Assembly (NCBI RefSeq): GCF_014982805.1
Contig: NZ_JADCKC010000004.1
Span: forward strand, 1 to 64,000
DNA from: Gemmiger gallinarum
GTDB taxonomy: Bacteria > Bacillota > Clostridia > Oscillospirales > Ruminococcaceae
Direction of reading: 5' to 3'
DNA: 64,000 bases
Shown here: positions 58,625 to 64,000 of the stretch, piece by piece
How positions within the stretch are numbered: the first letter of the stretch is position 1
Layout of the letters: each line of letters opens with the position of its first letter
Program-made: the position numbers and the translations under genes
The notes under the pieces: generated by a model
The model's database searches: none
What the model was told of the DNA's origin: nothing
Seen by the model: the letters and a program-made list of their open reading frames with translations, nothing else

Positions 58625-58627
58625 AGT

Positions 58628-59464
58628 ATGAATACAAGCATGAAAAGCAACAAGCAACTTTCCACCGCGCTGACGTATGTCGTTCTGATCCTGGGCAGCA
58701 TCATCATGATCTTCCCCTTTGTGTGGATGATCCTGACCGCCTTCAAGACCCAGGCCGAGGCAATGGCCATTCCGCCGCAGATCCTGCCTTCCAACTGGAA
58801 TTTCGACAACTTCGTCACCGCACTGGAAAGCCTCCCCTTCGTCAACCTGTACGTCAACACCGGTTTGCTGATCCTGTTCCGCGTGCTGTGCGCCGTCATT
58901 TTCAGCTCCATGGCAGGCTATGCCTTTGCCAAGCTGGAATTCCCCTGCAAGAACCTGCTGTTCGGCATCGTTCTGGTTCAGATGATGCTGCCCAGCCAGA
59001 TCTTCATCACCCCCCAGTACCTGATGCTGGCCCATCTCGGCCTGACCAACACCATCTTTGCGCTGGTCTTCCCCGGCCTGGTGTCCGCCTTCGGTACCTT
59101 CTTCCTGCGGCAGACTTATCTGGGCATCCCCAATGAGATTGCCGAGGCCGCCTATCTGGACGGCTGCAACAAGTGGCAGACCTTCACCAAGGTCATGTTC
59201 CCCCTGACCGGTTCCAGCATGGCCGCTCTGGGCATCTTCACCGCCGTGTTCGCTTACTCCGACCTGATGTGGCCGCTGATCTGCAACACCGACCTGAACA
59301 TGATGACCCTGTCCGCCGGCCTGTCTACCCTGAACGGCCAGTACACCACCAACTTCCCCGTCCTGATGGCAGGCAGCCTGCTGGCCATGATCCCCATGGT
59401 CATTCTGTACCTGGCCTTCCAGCGCAACTTCATCGAAGGCATCGCCATGACCGGCGGCAAGTAA
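58628..59464 (+). CDS. sugar ABC transporter permease, MalG/UgpE type
   Basis: Second permease, 278 residues, six membrane helices. The EAA loop is AEAAYLDGCNKWQTFTKVMFPL near residue 175, and the C-terminal YLAFQRNFIEGIAMTGGK is typical of MalG partners. No ATPase gene follows directly; a terminator does. The MalK-like ATPase at 62 kb, or a shared multitask ATPase, may energise it. Confidence 0.93.
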   Translation: MNTSMKSNKQLSTALTYVVLILGSIIMIFPFVWMILTAFKTQAEAMAIPPQILPSNWNFDNFVTALESLPFVNLYVNTGLLILFRVLCAVIFSSMAGYAFAKLEFPCKNLLFGIVLVQMMLPSQIFITPQYLMLAHLGLTNTIFALVFPGLVSAFGTFFLRQTYLGIPNEIAEAAYLDGCNKWQTFTKVMFPLTGSSMAALGIFTAVFAYSDLMWPLICNTDLNMMTLSAGLSTLNGQYTTNFPVLMAGSLLAMIPMVILYLAFQRNFIEGIAMTGGK

Positions 59465-59512
59465 GCCAAATCTTTTCTTTGGAACGGAAACCGTAAATTT
59501 TTCCCCATTTTC

Positions 59513-59548
59513 GGCACCCGGCCCTCGCCGGCCGGGTGCCATTTTTTT
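59513..59548 (+). terminator. terminator of the sugar transporter operon
   Basis: Perfect 11-bp stem GGCACCCGGCC/GGCCGGGTGCC followed by ATTTTTTT. Confidence 0.95.
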
Positions 59549-59603
59549 GGCATCTGTGGTATATTAAAGACTGAAACTTTGAAGACAAAGGAGGATGCCC
59601 TCC

Positions 59604-61802
59604 ATGAGTATCCAGATAACCCCTGCAAAGAAGCTCTTTACCCTGCACACTGCCCATACCAGCTACCAGATGTGGGCAGATGAGCGGGGAATCCTGCACC
59701 ACCTCTATTACGGCCCCGCCATCGGGGACGACGACCTGCGGCCCACGGAATTCTATTCCGACTGCGGCTTTTCCCCCAACCCCGCCGGCGTGGAGGTGCG
59801 GGACTACTCTCTCGACACCATGAGCCAGGAATACACCGGCTGCGGTGTGGGCGACTACCGCATCTCCTGCCTGAGCGTCTCCAACCCCGACGGCAGCCCT
59901 CTGGCCGATCTGCGCTATGTGGACGCTAAGGTCCTGCCCGGCAAGTATGCCCTGCCCGGTCTGCCCGCCTCCTTTGACGGGGACGATGACTGCCAGACCC
60001 TGCAGATCACTCTGAAGGATGCCGTCACCGGCCTGACCGTCATTCTGCTGTACGGCGTGTTCGAGAAAGCGGACTTCATCACCCGGGCAGCCCTCATCCA
60101 GAACGGCGGCGACGCCCCCATGCAGCTGCACAAGGCCGCTTCCGCCTGTCTGGACCTGCCCTTCGGCAAATGGGAGCTCATCCACTTCCACGGCCGCCAC
60201 TGCATGGAACGCCAGCCCGAGCGCGCCCCCCTGCCCTTTGCGGTGCAGACGCTGCGCTCCGCCCGGGGCGCCAGCAGCCACCACCACAACCCCTTTGCCA
60301 TCCTGGCCGCTCCCCACACCACCGAGGACGCCGGCGACTGCCTGGGGGCCATGCTGGTCTATTCCGGCAACTTCAAGATCGAGTGCGAGGTCAGCCAGCT
60401 GCACAGCACCCGTCTGGTCGCGGGCATCAGCGACGACGACTTCACCTGGACCCTGGCCCCCGGCGAGACCTTCACCACGCCGGAGGTGCTGTTCAGCTAC
60501 ACCACCAACGGCCTGGGTGAGCTGTCCCGCCAGTATCACCGCTTTTTGCAGCACAGCGTCATCCGCAGCAGCTGGAAGGAGCGCCCCCGCCCCATCCTCA
60601 TCAACAACTGGGAAGCCACCTATATGAACTTCGACGGCGAGCGCATCTACGCCATCGCCAAACAGGCTCATGAGCTGGGCGTGGAAATGATGGTGCTGGA
60701 CGACGGCTGGTTCGGCGAGCGGGTGGATGACTCCAGCGGTCTGGGCGACTGGTGGGTCAACGAGGAGAAGCTGGGCTGCTCCCTGTCCGACCTTATCGCC
60801 CGCATCCGGGGCCTGGGCATGCAGTTTGGCATCTGGATCGAGCCCGAGATGGTCTGCTACGGCACCAAACTCTATGCCGAGCACCCCGAGTGGGTTCTGT
60901 CCGCCCCCGGCCGCACTCCGGCCACCGGCCGCAGCCAGCTGGTGCTGGACATGGGCCGCAAGGACGTGGTGGACTACCTGTACGGCATCTTTTCCGCCCT
61001 TTTGCGGGACAACGACATCTCCTACATCAAGTGGGACATGAACCGCAACATCACCGACCTGTTCAGCCGGGCCCTGCCCGCCGGGCGCCAGGGAGAGGCG
61101 GCCCACCGCTATATGCTGGGCCTCTACGACCTGCTGGAACGGCTGACCACCCAGTTCCCCGACGTGCTGTTTGAGGGATGCAGCGGCGGCGGCGGCCGTT
61201 TTGACGCCGGCATGCTCCACTACTTCCCCCAGATCTGGTGCAGCGACGACACCGACCCCATCCAGCGCCTGAAGATCCAGTACGGCACCTCCTTCGGCTA
61301 TCCCCCCTGCTCCATGGGCAGCCATGTGTCCGCCTCCCCCAACCATCAGACGGGGCGTCACACTCCCCTGTCCACCCGCGCGGTGGTGGCCATGGCCGGT
61401 GCCTTCGGCTATGAGCTGGACCTGGGGCTGCTCTCCGACGAGGAGAAAGCCCAGATCCGCACCCAGATCGAGACCTGCCGTCAGCTGCAGCCCCTGCTCA
61501 TCGACGGCCGGTACGACCGCCTGACCGACGCCATGACCGACACCTACTTCACCGCCTGGCAGTTCACCGCCCCCGACGCCAGCCGCGCCGCGGTCAGCCT
61601 GGTGGTGGTGGACCCCAAGCCCACTCCCTGGCCCATCCACATCACCCTCAAGGGTCTGGACCCCGAAGCCCATTACCGGGATTCCCGCACGGGCAAGGTC
61701 TATACCGGCGCAGCCCTCTGCCATGCCGGGCTGACTCTGCCCATCCTGGCGGGGGATTACACCGCCGTCCAGATTCTGCTGGACCGGGTGGACCCGGAAT
61801 AA
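59604..61802 (+). CDS. alpha-galactosidase, GH36
   Basis: Cytoplasmic (no signal peptide) glycosidase of 732 residues cleaving alpha-galactosides such as melibiose or raffinose. The N-terminal beta domain begins ITPAKKLFTLHTAHTSYQMW. The catalytic barrel shows VLDDGWFGERVDD, WIEPEMVCYGT, nucleophile Asp478 in KWDMNRNIT and the acid/base region WCSDDTDPIQRL (Asp548 or Asp549). GSHVSASPNHQTGR matches the family. The ATG 9 nt after AAGGAGG is preferred over an ATG directly abutting it. TGGTATATT at 59557-59565 is a possible extended -10. The gene acts naturally downstream of the neighbouring importer. Confidence 0.94.
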   Translation: MSIQITPAKKLFTLHTAHTSYQMWADERGILHHLYYGPAIGDDDLRPTEFYSDCGFSPNPAGVEVRDYSLDTMSQEYTGCGVGDYRISCLSVSNPDGSPLADLRYVDAKVLPGKYALPGLPASFDGDDDCQTLQITLKDAVTGLTVILLYGVFEKADFITRAALIQNGGDAPMQLHKAASACLDLPFGKWELIHFHGRHCMERQPERAPLPFAVQTLRSARGASSHHHNPFAILAAPHTTEDAGDCLGAMLVYSGNFKIECEVSQLHSTRLVAGISDDDFTWTLAPGETFTTPEVLFSYTTNGLGELSRQYHRFLQHSVIRSSWKERPRPILINNWEATYMNFDGERIYAIAKQAHELGVEMMVLDDGWFGERVDDSSGLGDWWVNEEKLGCSLSDLIARIRGLGMQFGIWIEPEMVCYGTKLYAEHPEWVLSAPGRTPATGRSQLVLDMGRKDVVDYLYGIFSALLRDNDISYIKWDMNRNITDLFSRALPAGRQGEAAHRYMLGLYDLLERLTTQFPDVLFEGCSGGGGRFDAGMLHYFPQIWCSDDTDPIQRLKIQYGTSFGYPPCSMGSHVSASPNHQTGRHTPLSTRAVVAMAGAFGYELDLGLLSDEEKAQIRTQIETCRQLQPLLIDGRYDRLTDAMTDTYFTAWQFTAPDASRAAVSLVVVDPKPTPWPIHITLKGLDPEAHYRDSRTGKVYTGAALCHAGLTLPILAGDYTAVQILLDRVDPE

Positions 61803-61920
61803 AATTCCGCTTTTTCCCGCGGCCGGCCCCGGACCCCACAGTCCGTCCCCGCCGCTGACCAAACCTTCTGCCTTGTCCGGCTTCCCGAATCGGCCGGGCA
61901 AATCTCCATCCCCCGATTGA

Positions 61921-61968
61921 CCACAGGCGTCCTTCCGGCAGTCCCGGACGGGCGCCTGTGGCCTTTTT
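61921..61968 (+). terminator. terminator of the alpha-galactosidase gene
   Basis: Stem CCACAGGCG/CGCCTGTGG with an inner GTCC/GGAC helix, followed by CCTTTTT. Confidence 0.88.
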
Positions 61969-61993
61969 GCAGGCGGGGCCCCGCCCCCAAACC

Positions 61994-62022
61994 TTGAGAT
62001 GTGCCGCAAAATCCGCTATAAT
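61994..62022 (+). promoter_or_regulatory. promoter of the MalK-type operon
   Basis: TTGAGA, 17 bp, TATAAT, about 50 bp before the ATPase start codon. Confidence 0.82.
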
Positions 62023-62074
62023 CGGTAGCAGGAATGCAAAAAATGCTTTGATTTTCGGCAGGGAGATGTTCCAG

Positions 62075-63193
62075 ATGAATATAACGTTGCAGGAGCTCAC
62101 CAAACGGTTTCCCGCCCGGGGCCGCAAGGCAAAGGGCGAGACCACCGCTGTGGATTCGCTGAGCTTTACCATTCCCGACGGCATGCTGGTGGGACTGCTG
62201 GGGCCTTCGGGCTGCGGCAAGTCCACCACCCTCAACATGATCTGCGGGCTGGAGACTCCCACCTCCGGCCATATCTTCTTTGGGGAGGAGGACGTTACCG
62301 CCCTGCCTCCCGAGCTGCGGGGGGTGGGCATGGTGTTCCAGAACTACGCCCTCTACCCCCATCTCACCGTGATGCAGAATATCCTCTTCCCCCTGGAAAA
62401 TCTCAAGGGCAAGGCCCGCCCCACCCGGGAGCAGATGCGTGACCGCGCCCTGGAGGCCGCCCGCCTGGTCCAGATTGAGGATCTCCTCGACCGGCGGCCC
62501 AAGGAATTGTCCGGCGGCCAGCAGCAGCGGGTGGCCATCGCCCGGGCGCTGGTCAAGATGCCCCGGGTGCTTTTGCTGGACGAGCCCCTGTCCAACCTGG
62601 ACGCCCGGCTGCGCCTGCAGACCCGGGAGGAGATCTGCAAAATCCAGAAAAAGACCGGCATCACCACCCTCTTCGTCACCCACGATCAGGAGGAGGCCAT
62701 GAGCATCTCCGACCGCATCGTGGTCATGAAGGAGGGCGTCCTCATGCAGCAGGGCGCCCCCCAGCAGGTCTACGACGACCCCGCCAACCTGTTTGTGGCG
62801 AAATTTCTGGGCACCCCGCCCATCAACGTCTTTGAGGGAGAAGTCAAAGGCGGAATGCTCACCCTGGCCGGCCAGAAGGTCCTCCCCGTTCCCGGCGCTC
62901 CCGACCGCAGGGTCTGGGCAGGCGTGCGGCCGGAGGGCTTTGTCCCCGCCGCCGACGGCGCCCTGACCTGCGAGCTGAGCCGGGTGGAGGTGCTGGGCCG
63001 GGATGTGAGCATCGTCTGCGCCCATCCTGCCTGCCCGGCAGGCACCCTGCGGGCCATTCTCCGCTCCGAGCACGAGGTGGACCCTGCCGCCAAACAGGTG
63101 TCCTTTGCCCTGCGCCCTGAAAAGACCTTCCTCTTTGACCGGGAGACCGAGGTCCGCATTCCCTTTGCGGTGCCCGCCCCGGCCGGGGACTGA
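62075..63193 (+). CDS. sugar ABC transporter ATPase, MalK/UgpC/MsmX-like
   Basis: ATPase of a carbohydrate importer, 372 residues. Walker A GPSGCGKST near residue 45, Q-loop FQNYALYPHLTV, signature LSGGQQQRVAIARAL, Walker B LLLDEPLSNLDA and switch THDQEEAM. The C-terminal regulatory TOBE-like domain (FLGTPPINVFEGEV, VRPEGFVPA) identifies the CUT1 sugar class. GGGAG is 9 nt from the chosen ATG. A permease gene follows after 23 bp, so it belongs to the new operon, but it may also energise the 56-59 kb importer. Confidence 0.93.
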   Translation: MNITLQELTKRFPARGRKAKGETTAVDSLSFTIPDGMLVGLLGPSGCGKSTTLNMICGLETPTSGHIFFGEEDVTALPPELRGVGMVFQNYALYPHLTVMQNILFPLENLKGKARPTREQMRDRALEAARLVQIEDLLDRRPKELSGGQQQRVAIARALVKMPRVLLLDEPLSNLDARLRLQTREEICKIQKKTGITTLFVTHDQEEAMSISDRIVVMKEGVLMQQGAPQQVYDDPANLFVAKFLGTPPINVFEGEVKGGMLTLAGQKVLPVPGAPDRRVWAGVRPEGFVPAADGALTCELSRVEVLGRDVSIVCAHPACPAGTLRAILRSEHEVDPAAKQVSFALRPEKTFLFDRETEVRIPFAVPAPAGD

Positions 63194-63216
63194 CCCGGAC
63201 AAAGGAGGAGAAATCC

Positions 63217-64000
63217 ATGGACCGCAATTCCAAAAAAGCATGGCTCTACCTGCTGCCGTCGCTGATTTTGCTGGGGCTCTTTCTGGTCTACCCCCTCATC
63301 GACGTGTTCGTCTACTCCTTTGAGGAGTGCTTCAACTTTGCCTCCCAGACCTATGAGGGCGTGGGCCTCTACAACTATCTCTACGTCCTCCACGACCCCT
63401 ACTTTCTGCAGGCGGTGGAGAACACCTTTGTGCTGGTCATCATCACGGTGCCGGTATCCACCGGGCTGGCCCTGCTCATCTCCACGGGCTTAAGCTCCAT
63501 CCAGCCCCTGCGCAATCTCTTCCAGACCGTCTACTTCCTGCCCTATGTCACCAACACCCTGGCTGTGGGCCTCGTCTTTATGGTGCTCTTCCAGAAAACC
63601 GAGTACACCGACGGCCTCATCAATCTGGTGATTCAGCTCTTCGGGGGGGAGAGCATCGACTTCATCAACGGTCCCCACTGGGCCAAGATGTTCGTCCTCT
63701 GCTTCTACACCGTCTGGGTGGTCATGCCCTTCAAGATTCTGGTGCTCACCAGTGCTCTGGCATCGGTGAATCCCGACTACTACAAGGCCGCCCGGGTGGA
63801 CGGCACCTCCCGCACCCGCATCTTCTTCCGCATCACTTTGCCCATGATCTCCCCCATGCTGGTGTATCTGGTCATCACCGGCTTCATCGGCGCGTTCAAG
63901 GCCTACAGCGACGCGGTGGCCCTCTTCGGCACCGACCTCAACGCCGCAGGCATGAACACCATCGTGGGTTATGTCTACGACATGCTCTACGGGGACAGCG
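63217..64000 (+). CDS. sugar ABC transporter permease (cut by window edge)
   Basis: MalF/UgpA-like permease; the first 261 codons are present and the frame is open to the edge. It starts MDRNSKKAWLYLLPSLILLG with AAAGGAGG 8 nt upstream. Visible are membrane helices at residues ~8-30, 70-90 and 105-130, and the EAA loop YYKAARVDGTSRTRIFFRITLPM near residue 200, given here in outline. The 3' end, and probably a partner permease and binding protein, lie beyond the edge. Confidence 0.92.
   Translation, partial: MDRNSKKAWLYLLPSLILLGLFLVYPLIDVFVYSFEECFNFASQTYEGVGLYNYLYVLHDPYFLQAVENTFVLVIITVPVSTGLALLISTGLSSIQPLRNLFQTVYFLPYVTNTLAVGLVFMVLFQKTEYTDGLINLVIQLFGGESIDFINGPHWAKMFVLCFYTVWVVMPFKILVLTSALASVNPDYYKAARVDGTSRTRIFFRITLPMISPMLVYLVITGFIGAFKAYSDAVALFGTDLNAAGMNTIVGYVYDMLYGDS

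Overview
The window looks like a chromosome segment of a GC-rich gut clostridium, probably Oscillospiraceae (Gemmiger, Subdoligranulum or Faecalibacterium type). This is inferred from the Clostridia-style genes, the Gram-positive lipoproteins and surface hydrolases, the wealth of carbohydrate ABC transporters and glycosidases, and the 5' end of a 16S rRNA gene leaving the left edge on the minus strand behind three near-consensus promoters.

Layout. 1-7.5 kb: rRNA promoter region, a divergent type III pantothenate kinase (CoaX) homologue, tRNA-Asn, an SsuABC/TauABC-type ABC transporter and a two-component system. 7.5-14.3 kb: a compact cluster of glycolysis-like enzymes (NagB-like, NagA, class II aldolase, TIM-like, LarA-like, PFK-like), several with altered signature residues, which may serve an unassigned sugar-acid or amino-sugar pathway. 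14.5-27.2 kb: a small unknown protein, an AlkZ-like winged-helix protein, a membrane-anchored GH3 glucosidase with swapped domain order, an AgrC/AgrA-type pair, aminotransferase, HAD phosphatase, UppP, an acyl-carrier-like protein lacking the serine, a lipoprotein and ArgF.

27.3-53.4 kb is the most interesting part: a roughly 26 kb integrative mobilizable element inserted in the anticodon loop of a host tRNA-Ser gene. The 5' half of that tRNA and its promoter lie at the left junction; the 3' half and terminator lie 26 kb away at the right junction. Both junctions share an 8-bp core and similar internal arm repeats. The element carries a complete tRNA-Ser with the same CGA anticodon just inside the left end, apparently to replace the broken host gene. 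Its GC-rich backbone holds a zeta-like kinase, tyrosine integrase, relaxase, MobC-like protein, RepA-like ATPase, four palindromes spaced exactly 42 bp, excisionase-like proteins and an XRE repressor with operators in a divergent promoter. Its more AT-rich cargo is a defence island: XRE regulator, complete type 1 BREX (brxA, brxB, brxC, pglX, pglZ, brxL), an inserted two-gene module (zinc-ribbon protein plus a protein with an AbiTii-like tail) between pglX and pglZ, and a separate AAA ATPase/TOPRIM-like pair. No conjugation pore genes are seen, so transfer would need a helper.

53.5-64 kb returns to host sequence: a Crp-type regulator, glutaredoxin-like protein, esterase and AraC regulator facing a sugar ABC transporter (binding protein and two permeases), then a GH36 alpha-galactosidase, a MalK-type ATPase and a further sugar permease cut by the right edge.
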